A stretch of 64,000 nucleotides of DNA from UBA12545 sp051024685 (lineage in GTDB: Bacteria > Bacillota > DSM-521 > Neomoorellales > Neomoorellaceae): NCBI GenBank assembly GCA_051024685.1, contig JAZHPA010000011.1, forward strand, positions 1-64,000. The letters run 5' to 3'. Position numbers and translations under genes: made by a program. Every line of letters begins with the position of its first letter. Position 1 is the stretch's first letter. Shown here in pieces: positions 33,345 to 42,005 of this stretch. The notes under the pieces are model-generated. The model was not told the origin of the DNA. It made no database searches and was given only the letters and a program-made list of their open reading frames with translations.

Positions 33345-34709
33345 TTGACTACTGCGGCCTTGCTATCATTGATAGCCCTGCTAATAGTTATTATCGTTAG
33401 CTGTCTGCGGGAGGAATGGAATCCGGGGCTACTCGCCGTTGCCGCTGCCCTTATAGTGGGTGCAGGTTGGGGTGGATTAAAGGGCGCTGATATACTAAAA
33501 TTGTGGCCTACCTCTTTGTTCATGATACTTTTGGGAGTAACTTTCCTGTTCAGTCTGGCCCAGGAAAACGGGACCTTGGAGAAACTGACCGCTTATGCGG
33601 TGCGCTTGGCCCGGGGCAACACGGCCTTAATACCTTGGATTATCTTTATCATAGTGGTCGTCATTACCACCATAGGTCCGGGGAACATTGCTACCACAGC
33701 CCTGATAGCTCCTCTGGCTATGGCCATTGCTGGGCGTATCGGCATGAGCGCCTTCCTGATGACCCTTTTGGTGGTGGGCGCGGCCAACGCAGCAGCCTTC
33801 TCACCCTTTGCGCCTACCGGTATCATCTCCCTGGGGATTATCACGAAGATGGCTCCCCAGTTGGGTATTAACCCTCAAGACGTACTGGGAATAGAATGGA
33901 AAGTTTACTGGAACTCCATGATAGCCCAGGGCATTACCAATGTTGGCGGATTTTTGCTCCTGGGCGGACTTGCGTGGATGCGAAGGCAGCGGGGTTCTTC
34001 CTTAAACATCGATGAGATTGCTCCACGGCCGGAACCCTTTAACCGCCAGCAGTGGATCACCCTTGCGGGTATAATTGCCTTCATTGTGTTGGTATTAGCG
34101 CCTGGTTTCCCTGGGGTCAAATCCGTTTTGCCGAAATGGGCCCTTAACATGATCTCCGATGTGGGAGCTATAGCTTTCATACTGTCGGCCATCCTGGTCC
34201 TGTGTAACGTAGCGAGCGTTAGGGAAGCAGTTAAGCGGGTACCGTGGTTTGTGCTGATCCTGGTATGCGGCGTCACCGTCCTCGTCGAAGTAATGGACAA
34301 GACCGGAGGCTTAAAAGTACTGGTCGATTTGATCGGTGGTATTTCCACGCCTCTTACCGTTCACTTCTGGGTGGCTCTGATCGACGGTATACTCTCTGCC
34401 TACTCCAGCTCTTCGGGCGTGGTCATGCCCATGTTTCTCCCTCTGGTTCCGGGCTTGCTCCAGAACCTCGGCCTGATGGGCATACCCGAAACAGTGCACC
34501 ATGCGGTAGCATTGATTTCCAGTATCAACGTTGGCGCCCATCTGGTGGATACCTCGCCCTTATCCACTCTGGGGGCCCTCTGCATAGCCTGTGCTGGAGA
34601 GCATGAGAACAAGGCCAGGCTCTTCCGCAATCTTCTGATCTGGGGTTTGTCCATGTCCCTGGTTGGCGGTGTTATGTGTCTGTTGTTCTTCGGTATTTTA
34701 GGTTTGTAA
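33345..34709 (+). CDS. MatC/SLC13-like dicarboxylate carrier
   Basis: A 454-residue polytopic protein with about 12 hydrophobic segments and two repeated halves; the N-terminal half matches the MatC_N (malonate/dicarboxylate carrier) type of the ion transporter superfamily. A Ser-rich loop SAYSSSSGVVMPMFLP and a SINVGAHLVDTSPLSTLGAL hairpin mark the second half. The start is TTG behind AAAAAAGGGGGG. Between a CoA transferase and the decarboxylase beta subunit it probably moves a C3/C4 dicarboxylate (inference). Confidence 0.82.
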   Translation: MTTAALLSLIALLIVIIVSCLREEWNPGLLAVAAALIVGAGWGGLKGADILKLWPTSLFMILLGVTFLFSLAQENGTLEKLTAYAVRLARGNTALIPWIIFIIVVVITTIGPGNIATTALIAPLAMAIAGRIGMSAFLMTLLVVGAANAAAFSPFAPTGIISLGIITKMAPQLGINPQDVLGIEWKVYWNSMIAQGITNVGGFLLLGGLAWMRRQRGSSLNIDEIAPRPEPFNRQQWITLAGIIAFIVLVLAPGFPGVKSVLPKWALNMISDVGAIAFILSAILVLCNVASVREAVKRVPWFVLILVCGVTVLVEVMDKTGGLKVLVDLIGGISTPLTVHFWVALIDGILSAYSSSSGVVMPMFLPLVPGLLQNLGLMGIPETVHHAVALISSINVGAHLVDTSPLSTLGALCIACAGEHENKARLFRNLLIWGLSMSLVGGVMCLLFFGILGL

Positions 34710-34729
34710 GGAACAATAGGCTGGTTTTG

Positions 34730-34753
34730 GGCGGGGCGGGGGACCGCCCCGCC
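34730..34753. other. GC-rich intercistronic hairpin
   Basis: Perfect 10-base arms GGCGGGGCGG (34730-34739) and CCGCCCCGCC (34744-34753) around a GGGA loop, with no T-run. It may adjust relative expression or RNA stability between the carrier and the beta-subunit gene. Confidence 0.6.
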
Positions 34754-34802
34754 GGGCTTAAGGATATAATAGTAGTCTACCTAAAGGATTGAGGTGACCA
34801 CC

Positions 34803-35918
34803 ATGCAAGAGCTTTTGATGGGCTTAGCGGGACTTACACCCCAGCAAGTTATCATGTTTGTCATCGGCGGTATTCTGATCTACCTGGCCATAGCCAAAGA
34901 CTACGAACCTTTGCTGCTTCTGCCCATGGGCTTTGGCGCCATTCTGACCAACATTCCCTTTTCTTCGGCCGTAGGTGAAGAAGGGTTTCTGACCATTCTT
35001 CTGCATGCAGGCATAATCACCGAGCTGTTTCCCATTCTGATCTTCATAGCCGTAGGGGCCATGTGCGACTTTACTCCCCTATTGCGTAATCCCCTCATGA
35101 TGATCTTTGGGGCGGCGGCGCAGTTTGGCATCTTTGCCACCATAGTGATAGCCGCCCTCTTAGGGTTTGATCTTAAGGAGGCGGCTTCCATAGGCATTAT
35201 AGGGGCGGCGGACGGACCTACCACTATCTACGTAGCCACCAAATTTGCCCAGAATCTCTTGGGACCCCTTTCCGTAGCTGCCTATTCCTATATGTCTTTA
35301 GTACCCATCATACAGCCACCGGTAATTAAGCTTTTGACCACCAAGAAGGAACGGATGATCCGTATGCCCTATCGGGAAGGGAAGCCGGTGTCTAAGACCG
35401 TCCGGATTCTATTTCCCATTGTCGTTACCATTGTGGCGGGGATCATCGCTCCCATCAGCGTAGCCCTCATTGGCTCCCTTATGTTCGGCAATCTGTTACG
35501 GGAGGCCGGGGTAGTAGAGCGGCTGGCCAAAGCAGCCGAGAACGAGTTGGCCAACCTGGTGACTCTGCTCTTGGGAATAACCATTGGGTCGACCATGGAG
35601 GCCAGCGCCTTCTTAAACGTGAAGACCCTCATGGTCATGGGTCTGGGGTTGGTGGCCTTTATATTTGATACTGCCGGTGGGGTGCTGTTGGCCAAGTTGC
35701 TCAACCTTTTCTTAAAGGAGAAGATCAACCCTGCCATAGGCGCGTGCGGCATATCTGCCTTTCCCATGTCCGCCAGAGTAATATCCAAACTGGTGTTAAA
35801 AGAAGACCCCAATAATTTTGTTATCATGCATGCCATAGGCGCCAATACTTCGGGGCAGATCGGGTCCATTATAGCTGGCGGTTTGGTCTTGGCTCTGGTA
35901 CCTGCATTGCTGGGATAA
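34803..35918 (+). CDS. sodium-translocating decarboxylase beta subunit
   Basis: A 371-residue membrane subunit (OadB/MmdB/GcdB family) that decarboxylates carboxybiotin and moves Na+ outward. The key region GAADGPTTIYVATKFA holds the Asp needed for Na+ and proton transfer. Also seen are GMGLVAF-like helices and the SGQIGSIIAGG end. GAGGTGACC precedes the ATG at 34803; GTG at 34794 is inside that site. It is separated from the other subunits by two genes, an unusual arrangement. Confidence 0.94.
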   Translation: MQELLMGLAGLTPQQVIMFVIGGILIYLAIAKDYEPLLLLPMGFGAILTNIPFSSAVGEEGFLTILLHAGIITELFPILIFIAVGAMCDFTPLLRNPLMMIFGAAAQFGIFATIVIAALLGFDLKEAASIGIIGAADGPTTIYVATKFAQNLLGPLSVAAYSYMSLVPIIQPPVIKLLTTKKERMIRMPYREGKPVSKTVRILFPIVVTIVAGIIAPISVALIGSLMFGNLLREAGVVERLAKAAENELANLVTLLLGITIGSTMEASAFLNVKTLMVMGLGLVAFIFDTAGGVLLAKLLNLFLKEKINPAIGACGISAFPMSARVISKLVLKEDPNNFVIMHAIGANTSGQIGSIIAGGLVLALVPALLG

Positions 35919-35982
35919 ATTAAAGAGGGTGCTGAGGAGTTAAAGCACAGCCGGGGATTGGAATTAGGGAGGTGCGATATAA

Positions 35983-36123
35983 ATGGGGACTGTGGGACTG
36001 GCTTTAGAACTTATGGCTATAGCCCTGCCCACTATGTTTGGGGTTATCCTCATCTTCATGGCCTTAATCAGTGCGCTGACCCGCCTCTTCCCCGCTAGAG
36101 AAGAGCCAGAGGAAGGGGAATAA
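35983..36123 (+). CDS. 46-residue OadG-like gamma subunit
   Basis: A very small protein with a membrane helix (LELMAIALPTMFGVILIFMALISAL) followed by an acidic tail, the pattern of the helix part of OadG-type gamma subunits. AGGGAGGTG lies about 7 bases before the ATG. It directly follows the beta subunit, as gamma subunits often do. The 31219 gene also encodes an OadG-like protein, so the cluster carries two. Confidence 0.7.
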   Translation: MGTVGLALELMAIALPTMFGVILIFMALISALTRLFPAREEPEEGE

Positions 36124-36157
36124 GAGCTTTTTGGCCGGTCTAAGTACTTGGGAATGG

Positions 36158-36190
36158 CCGGGAGGAACTCTAAGAAGGGTTTCCTCCCGG
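36158..36190 (+). terminator. hairpin at the end of the decarboxylase operon
   Basis: Perfect 10-base arms CCGGGAGGAA (36158-36167) and TTCCTCCCGG (36181-36190) lie 35 bases after the gamma-like gene. No strong T-run follows. It probably marks the boundary with coaD. Confidence 0.55.
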
Positions 36191-36227
36191 TACGCTTGAT
36201 TGGGAGGGGCTATGGAGCTGATAGACT

Positions 36228-36719
36228 ATGCGGATAGCAGTATACCCCGGCGCCTTTGACCCCATAACTCTGGGCCACCTGGATATTCTACGGCGCTCCT
36301 GCAGGTTATTTGACAAAGTGATCGTGGCAGTGGTCCAGGACCCTCCTAAACAGCCCCTCTTTTCCGTCCGGGAGAGGGTGGAACTGGTGCAGGCGGCGAC
36401 CAAAGATCTGGCCCAAGTTGAGGTCACAACCTTCCGGGGACTGCTAGTTGAGTTTGCGCGCAGCCAAGGGGCCTGCGCCATTATCCGCGGCCTACGGGCG
36501 GTTTCCGATTTTGAACAAGAGTTTCAAATATCGGTGATGAACAAAAAACTGGCCGGCGAAATAGAGACGGTATTCCTCATGGCCGCCACCGAGTATTCTT
36601 TTTTGAGTTCCCGAGTGGTGCGCCAGGTGGCTGCTGTGGAAGGGTGTATCCGGGGTCTGGTTCCGCCGGTGGTGGAGGAGGCCCTTCAGGCGAAGTACGG
36701 CAAACCTTCGCAACGATAG
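36228..36719 (+). CDS. coaD: phosphopantetheine adenylyltransferase
   Basis: A 163-residue nucleotidyltransferase that makes dephospho-CoA from phosphopantetheine and ATP. It shows YPGAFDPITLGHLDIL (T/H-x-G-H type motif), RGLRAVSDFEQEFQ and EYSFLSSRVVR, where the family usually has ISSS/T. The length is normal. Housekeeping, but placed between acyl-CoA genes. Confidence 0.96.
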   Translation: MRIAVYPGAFDPITLGHLDILRRSCRLFDKVIVAVVQDPPKQPLFSVRERVELVQAATKDLAQVEVTTFRGLLVEFARSQGACAIIRGLRAVSDFEQEFQISVMNKKLAGEIETVFLMAATEYSFLSSRVVRQVAAVEGCIRGLVPPVVEEALQAKYGKPSQR

Positions 36720-36809
36720 CAATGACAGTGCTTTGGCCTACGCGAAACGGAACCCCGGGCCCAGGACTGCGCCGAAAGGTACGCGATAGTTGAGGGGAGA
36801 TGGAGGAGC

Positions 36810-37733
36810 ATGCCGGAACTGGTGGGTACTTGGCACGAAGGCGAGCTTTACCTCATGGAGTTGCACCTGGAACGGGAGGGTTTCAGGAAATTCCTCAGTT
36901 CCTGGTTGCTGAGGACCGATAACGGTCAGCTCCTAGTCGATACCGGCCCGGCCGCCGCGCTGCCGCAACTGATGGCTGCCCTGCAGGAGTTGGGCGTTAA
37001 CCGCATAGATTGTATCCTTTTAACTCATATCCATTTGGACCATGCCGGGGGCGCGGGGGATCTCGTGCAGTATTTCCCTGAAACCTGCATCCTGGCCCAC
37101 CCCAAGGCCCGACCGCACTTGGAGGATCCTACGCGGCTGTGGGAGGGCAGTGTAAAAATACTGGGCGACCTTGCTCACTTTTATGGTCCCTTAAAGCCGG
37201 TGCCAAGGGAGAAATTAATAGACCAGGTGCCGGGAATAAAGATGATCGAAACCCCCGGCCATGCTCCCCACCACGTTAGTTTCCTCTGGGGGGATTTCAT
37301 TTTTGCCGGGGAAGCCGCAGGGGTCTATCTGGATTTAGGAGACGCGTTCTATCTGCGGCCGGCTACTCCCCCCAAGTTCTTCCTGCAACGGACCTTGGCT
37401 TCCCTGGACACCCTCTTAGATCTGGCGGGTGGCGAAAGTATCCTTTGTTTTGGCCACTTTGGCTGGGCGCGGGGTGCCAAGGGAATCCTTGAACTGGCCC
37501 GCCGACAACTCTGTCGCTGGGAAGAAATCATCACCGCTGCCGGCCAACGCCTGAAGGCGCGGAACGAAGGGGAATTCCTGAGCCTTCTCCGGGAGGAAGT
37601 ACTGCGCCAGGACCCCTTGCTCCAGGGCTTTTTCCGGCTGGAACCCGATATTCAACAGAGGGAGAAGTACTTTCTGGATAACAGCCTGAAGGGTTATATT
37701 GACTACCTGTCCCTTGGCCCTGTTTTACCGTGA
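36810..37733 (+). CDS. metallo-beta-lactamase fold hydrolase
   Basis: A 307-residue MBL-fold protein with LTHIHLDHAGG (two-metal H-x-H-x-D-H site), ETPGHAPHH for the next His, FAGEA in place of the usual bridging Asp loop, and a later FGHFG His. It resembles general MBL hydrolases with a C-terminal helical extension of about 90 residues. The substrate is unknown. Confidence 0.85.
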   Translation: MPELVGTWHEGELYLMELHLEREGFRKFLSSWLLRTDNGQLLVDTGPAAALPQLMAALQELGVNRIDCILLTHIHLDHAGGAGDLVQYFPETCILAHPKARPHLEDPTRLWEGSVKILGDLAHFYGPLKPVPREKLIDQVPGIKMIETPGHAPHHVSFLWGDFIFAGEAAGVYLDLGDAFYLRPATPPKFFLQRTLASLDTLLDLAGGESILCFGHFGWARGAKGILELARRQLCRWEEIITAAGQRLKARNEGEFLSLLREEVLRQDPLLQGFFRLEPDIQQREKYFLDNSLKGYIDYLSLGPVLP

Positions 37734-37787
37734 CGGCCCGGGGTCGAGGCCTAAGGCCGGGGGAATAGGGCGGCAGGAGGAAAGCAA

Positions 37788-38309
37788 ATGCGAAAAGGGT
37801 TAATTCTGGTCTACACTGGCGACGGCAAAGGAAAAACTACGGCTGCGTTGGGGCTGGCCTTGAGGGCCGTAGGTCAGGGGCAGCGGGTACTCATAATCCA
37901 GTTCATGAAGGGCAGCCCCCAATACGGGGAGATCAAAGCAGCTGCCTACTTGCCCGGTTTGACCGTGGTGCAGAAGGGCCTTCCTACCTTTGTGAAGAAA
38001 GGGGACCCGGCACCCGAAGACATAAGGTTGGCCAGGGAAGGACTGGAGCTGGCGAAGCAGGCTGTCACGTCGCGAGAGTACGACCTTGTTATTCTGGATG
38101 AGATCAATGTCGCAGTTGATTACGGCCTTTTAAGCGAAGAAGATGTGCTGGCATTAATGGCAGCTAAGCCCGAAGGCGTTAGCCTCGTCCTTACCGGACG
38201 TTATGCTTCGGCCAAGATCGTGGATGCGGCCGACATGGTTAGCGAGGTGAGGGAGGTCAAACACCACTTCCGCCAGGGCATACCGTCTCAAGCCGGCATT
38301 GAATATTGA
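37788..38309 (+). CDS. cobO: cob(I)yrinic acid a,c-diamide adenosyltransferase
   Basis: A 173-residue CobO/BtuR enzyme that adds the adenosyl group to cobalamin, supplying the coenzyme for methylmalonyl-CoA mutase. It shows VYTGDGKGKTTAALGLALRA (P-loop), FMKGSPQYGE, VILDEINVAVDYG and LTGRYAS. GGCAGGAGG precedes the ATG. The location near the mutase cluster is functionally sensible. No cobalamin riboswitch was recognised upstream. Confidence 0.93.
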   Translation: MRKGLILVYTGDGKGKTTAALGLALRAVGQGQRVLIIQFMKGSPQYGEIKAAAYLPGLTVVQKGLPTFVKKGDPAPEDIRLAREGLELAKQAVTSREYDLVILDEINVAVDYGLLSEEDVLALMAAKPEGVSLVLTGRYASAKIVDAADMVSEVREVKHHFRQGIPSQAGIEY

Positions 38310-38436
38310 AGCACCCATGCTGATGAAGTGCGCGGGAGAGTCGGCGCGTCGGCGCAGCGGTGGGTGTTGGAGGGAGAAGGGATTTTTTCTTATGCGGCGA
38401 ATTAAATATATAAGCGTACCCAATAAAGCAGCCACT

Positions 38437-38534
38437 TTACTTGCCGGAGGATAAATCAGCTTTGTCCTCGGGGGAGCAAGTAAGGCCTGGTGTATAGGAC
38501 GGCCCCTAGCGCGGTCCTGTATGCCGGGTTTTTT
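38437..38534 (+). terminator. structured element with strong Rho-independent terminator after cobO
   Basis: The terminator stem pairs 38486-38500 with 38514-38528 over 15 bases, including several G-U pairs, and is followed by six T (38529-38534). Directly upstream, arms TTACTTGC (38437-38444) and GCAAGTAA (38476-38483) enclose a second stem GAGGA (38447-38451) / TCCTC (38465-38469). The two-part fold is more than a plain terminator needs, so it may be a small regulatory RNA or riboswitch relic. Confidence 0.7.
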
Positions 38535-38558
38535 GTTTAGGGAAGGTAGCGCCAGCCT

Positions 38559-39009
38559 TATTTCCAAACCTGCGAAGTGCCCGTCGAGCCGGGCATGAGT
38601 GTGGTAAGGCCCTGGATTATTCCTTACGACCCCGTGGAGCTCGACCGGCCGACGAAGGAATACTACCAATCGCCGGCAGAGCTTGAACGGTATCTACAGT
38701 TCGCCTACTGCCTCAAGTGCGGCCTGTGGCTGGCGGCATGTCCTACCATAGCTACGGACAATGAATTCAGAGGACCCCAGGCGTTGGTCCAGGCCTTCCG
38801 CTATAATTCAGACGCCCGGGACGGGGGTGATGCCGAGCGTATTGCCGCCAGATACTCTGCACGGCCTATGGTGCTGCCACATGGTGGGTGCCTGTGCTGA
38901 GGTCTGTCCCAAGGGGGTAGACCCGGCTCTGGCCATACAGCTTAAGCGGGAGGCCGTTTTAGGCAAGAAAAAGGGGCGAGCAAGGCTGGTGGACCCCCTG
39001 AGGCAGTGA
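38559..39009 (+). pseudogene. sdhB: succinate dehydrogenase/fumarate reductase iron-sulfur subunit, decayed
   Basis: Only the C-terminal half of an SdhB/FrdB-like protein is left. Frame 1 gives RPWIIPYDP, the CLKCGLWLAACPTIA cluster motif, FRGPQALVQAFR and ERIAARYS; after a frameshift near 38860 another frame gives LHGLWCCHMVGACAEVCPKG and VDPALAIQLKREAVLGKKKG. The N-terminal 2Fe-2S domain is absent and sequence just upstream is a terminator. It stands right before fumarase, so it is probably the remnant of a full sdh/frd-fum cluster. Confidence 0.88.
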
Positions 39010-39074
39010 CACCCCATAACCCGGTGTGCCGAAGGTGCCAGAGCCTACAGTGAAAAAAGGAGTGAAGGGAAAAG

Positions 39075-39917
39075 ATGAGGGATATTCACGTACAGGACAT
39101 AATCAATGCTGTCGAGCGCCTTTGTGTTGAAGCCTGTACTACCCTGCATGGTGACTGGTGGGAGGCGGTGGAGGAGGCCATATCACGAGAAGAATCCCCG
39201 TTGGGCAAAGATATCTTGAAGTTGCTTCAGGAAAATGCTAGACTGGCCGCCTCTACCGGCGAGGCCATCTGCCAGGATACGGGAATGGCGGTAGTTTTCG
39301 TAGAGCTGGGCCAGGAAGTGCACATTGACGGAGGAAGTCTGTACGACGCAATAAACGAAGGGGTACGGCGTGGCTATGTCAAGGGGTACTTACGGAAATC
39401 CGTAGTAAACGATCCCTTAATCCGCCGGAACACCGGTGACAATACACCGGCCGTAATTCACGTGGACATCGTCCCAGGTTCCAACCTTAGAATCACGGTA
39501 GCTCCTAAAGGCGGGGGCTCGGAGAACTGCTCCGGGTTAAAAATGCTAAGGCCCGCCGACGGGAGGGAGGGTGTTATACGGTACGTTTTAGAAGTAGTGG
39601 AGGCTGCAGGAGCCAATCCCTGTCCGCCGATAACAGTGGGCGTCGGTCTGGGCGGGAACTTTGAAATGGCGGCCATTTTGGCTAAAAAAGCCCTTCTGCG
39701 GCCTTTAGGCCAGAGGCATCCTGAGGCGCATATAGCAGAACTGGAAACAGAAATTTTAGAGCGCATAAACAGCACGGGCATAGGGCCCCAGGGCCTTGGG
39801 GGGCGCATAACGGCTCTTGACGTGCATATAGAGACCTATCCCACCCATATAACCAGTTTACCGGTAGCCGTAAACATCCAGTGCCATGCAACACGCCATG
39901 CGGAAGCATTTTTGTAG
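39075..39917 (+). CDS. fumA: fumarate hydratase class I, alpha subunit
   Basis: A 280-residue alpha chain of the iron-sulfur, oxygen-sensitive fumarase (TtdA/FumA N-terminal type). It shows AICQDTGMAVVFVELG (cluster Cys), RNTGDNTPAVIH, PKGGGSENCSGLKML (cluster Cys) and NPCPPITVGVGLGG (cluster Cys). It hydrates fumarate to malate, the step between succinate oxidation and malic enzyme in this cluster. The beta gene follows after 14 bases. Confidence 0.95.
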   Translation: MRDIHVQDIINAVERLCVEACTTLHGDWWEAVEEAISREESPLGKDILKLLQENARLAASTGEAICQDTGMAVVFVELGQEVHIDGGSLYDAINEGVRRGYVKGYLRKSVVNDPLIRRNTGDNTPAVIHVDIVPGSNLRITVAPKGGGSENCSGLKMLRPADGREGVIRYVLEVVEAAGANPCPPITVGVGLGGNFEMAAILAKKALLRPLGQRHPEAHIAELETEILERINSTGIGPQGLGGRITALDVHIETYPTHITSLPVAVNIQCHATRHAEAFL

Positions 39918-39931
39918 GGGAGGTGATGACT

Positions 39932-40480
39932 ATGACGCGGCTTACCACACCCCTTAGTTCGGACATTATTGAGAAGCTCGAGGCCGGTGAGCAGGTGAGG
40001 TTAAGCGGGATCATTTTCACCGCGAGGGACGCTGCCCATAAGAAGTTGGTGGAAACTTACCGGGCAGGGGGAAAATTGCCGGTCGATCTTCAAGGGCAGA
40101 TCATTTACTATGTAGGCCCATGCCCCCCAAAGCCGGGAAAAGTGATCGGCTCTGCCGGTCCTACCACCAGCGGGCGCATGGACCCGTATACTCCAATTCT
40201 GATTCGGGAACTGGGGCTTAAGGGAATGATCGGCAAGGGAAACAGGAGCCCCGAAGTGGTAGAGGCTATGAGAGAGCACGGTGCCGTGTATTTTCTGGCC
40301 ATAGGGGGAGCTGGAGCCCTCTTGGCCCAAAGCATTAAAAAGGCCGAGGTTATAGCCTATGAGGAACTGGGCCCCGAGGCCATTTACCGCCTGGAAGTGG
40401 AGGATTTTCCTCTTATAGTAGGTATTGACTGCCGGGGGCAAAACGCTTACCTTGTAGGCAAGGCCCGGTATTCCAGATAA
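39932..40480 (+). CDS. fumB: fumarate hydratase class I, beta subunit
   Basis: A 182-residue beta chain with the substrate-side motifs LSGIIFTARDAAHKK, YVGPCPPKPGKVIGSAGPTTSGRMDPYTP (read as its pieces: PCPPKPGKVIGSAGPTTSGR) and GKGNRSPEV. GGGGAGGTG precedes; ATG at 39932 has better spacing than ATG at 39926. It pairs with the alpha subunit encoded just upstream. Confidence 0.94.
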   Translation: MTRLTTPLSSDIIEKLEAGEQVRLSGIIFTARDAAHKKLVETYRAGGKLPVDLQGQIIYYVGPCPPKPGKVIGSAGPTTSGRMDPYTPILIRELGLKGMIGKGNRSPEVVEAMREHGAVYFLAIGGAGALLAQSIKKAEVIAYEELGPEAIYRLEVEDFPLIVGIDCRGQNAYLVGKARYSR

Positions 40481-40502
40481 GGTTAGGAGGTAATTAAGAA
40501 GA

Positions 40503-41726
40503 ATGGATATTCGAACCAGAGCATTAGCCTTACACCGTGAAAGTCAAGGTAAAATAGCTATCAGGAGCAAGGTGCGCGTACAAACCCGCGAAGATTTGAG
40601 CCTGGCTTATACTCCCGGAGTGGCCGAGCCCTGCAAGGAAATACACCGCGAACCCGACCTGGTCTGGGAGTACACTTCCAGGGGCAATCTGGTGGCCGTA
40701 GTAACCGATGGTTCCGCCGTACTGGGGCTGGGGGATATCGGTCCGGAGGCCGCCCTACCGGTGATGGAGGGCAAATGTGTACTGTTCAAAACCTTCGGCG
40801 GTGTAGATGCGATACCTGTTTGCCTGGCCACTAAGGATGTGGACCAGATCGTCGAAACGGTAAAACTTCTGGCCCCTGGTCTAGGCGGAGTTAACTTGGA
40901 AGACATATCAGCACCGCGTTGCTTTGCCATAGAGGAACGGCTGAAGAAAGAAACTGATATCCCTATCTTCCATGACGATCAACACGGGACCGCCATCGTG
41001 GTAGCGGCTGCCCTTATTAACGCTGCCAAGGTAGTAGGTAAAGACATAAAAGAACTTAAAATAGTGGTCAATGGGGCGGGCGCGGCAGGCATTGCCGTAA
41101 CCAAGCTTCTACTGGGTCTGGGGGTTAAAGAAATTATACTTTGCGACAGGAGTGGGGCTCTCTATGCGGGACGGCAGGAGGGTATGAACCCCTATAAGGA
41201 GGAAATAGCCGCCCGAACCAATCGAGAAAAGGCCAAAGACCTTGCGGAGGCTCTGAGGGGAGCCGACGTTTTGGTGGGACTTTCCGCTGCCGGTACGGTA
41301 AGCCAGGAAATGGTAAGGAGTATGGCCAGGGACGCTATTGTTTTGGCTATGGCGAACCCTGTACCCGAGATATACCCTGAAGAGGCCAAGGCTGCAGGGG
41401 CGAAAGTCATAGGTACCGGCCGGTCCGATTTCCCCAACCAAATCAACAACGTGCTGGCCTTCCCTGGGGTATTGCGGGGAGCGCTGGACGTACGGGCCAG
41501 GGACATAAACGAGGAGATGAAAATAGCTGCGGCCTATGCCATTGCCGGGCTGGTGGATGAAAAGGAACTGCAACCCGACTACATCATAACCGATGTTTTC
41601 GACAACCGGGTGGCCCCTGCGGTTGCCGAGGCTGTGGCCCGCGCAGCCCTGGAAAGCGGTGTAGCTCGACTGAAGAAGGACCCGGCAGAGGTAGCGGAGC
41701 ATACCAGGAAACTGGTGCAGGCCTGA
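40503..41726 (+). CDS. NAD(P)-dependent malic enzyme
   Basis: A 407-residue short-form malic enzyme that converts malate to pyruvate and CO2. It shows SLAYTPGVAEPCKEI with catalytic Tyr, NLVAVVTDGSAVLGLGDIG, Lys in EGKCVLFKTF, FHDDQHGTAIV and the Rossmann VVNGAGAAGIAV, with AMANPVPEI later. It links the methylmalonyl-CoA route to pyruvate. The last codons and the stop TGA (41724-41726) lie at the left tip of repeat copy E, so the original C-terminus was probably a little different. Confidence 0.95.
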   Translation: MDIRTRALALHRESQGKIAIRSKVRVQTREDLSLAYTPGVAEPCKEIHREPDLVWEYTSRGNLVAVVTDGSAVLGLGDIGPEAALPVMEGKCVLFKTFGGVDAIPVCLATKDVDQIVETVKLLAPGLGGVNLEDISAPRCFAIEERLKKETDIPIFHDDQHGTAIVVAAALINAAKVVGKDIKELKIVVNGAGAAGIAVTKLLLGLGVKEIILCDRSGALYAGRQEGMNPYKEEIAARTNREKAKDLAEALRGADVLVGLSAAGTVSQEMVRSMARDAIVLAMANPVPEIYPEEAKAAGAKVIGTGRSDFPNQINNVLAFPGVLRGALDVRARDINEEMKIAAAYAIAGLVDEKELQPDYIITDVFDNRVAPAVAEAVARAALESGVARLKKDPAEVAEHTRKLVQA

Positions 41727-41986
41727 TCCATCCTCACCCTAGATCTCAGGCCTGCTTGGCTTGCGCTTGCTTATGAGTACTCTCACGGGCCGAACTATCG
41801 CTCGGCCTTCAGGCTTAAGGCGGGGTTCCCGGCCTGATCGGCGTCCTTGCTGGTAGGCCGGCCCCGGATCTCCTGTTCTCTTCCCCGCCTTGGCTTGGGG
41901 CCTTGTTGAGTTCGGCCGGTCCGAAGAATTGCTCGCTCGCTTCCAAGCCTAAGAAGGCCTTGTCGGCAGAAACGGGGATAAATCAG
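41723..41986 (+). mobile_element. MITE-like element, complete but diverged copy E (264 bp)
   Basis: The right end GGGGATAAATCAG, the internal blocks CAGGCCTGCTTGGCTT, CTATCGCTCGGCCTTCAGG and GCTCGCTCGCTTCCAAGCCTAAG, and the length match copies C and D. The left tip CTGATCCATCC is a weaker match. Flanks GGTGCAGGC (41714-41722) and GGTGCCGTT (41987-41995) agree at 6 of 9 positions, consistent with an old, mutated target duplication. Confidence 0.75.
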
Positions 41987-42005
41987 GGTGCCGTTTAAAG
42001 TTTAT

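Noticed and set aside
37734..37787. Cobalamin riboswitch before cobO
   Set aside because: The intergenic space is only 54 bases and lacks any B12-box-like sequence.
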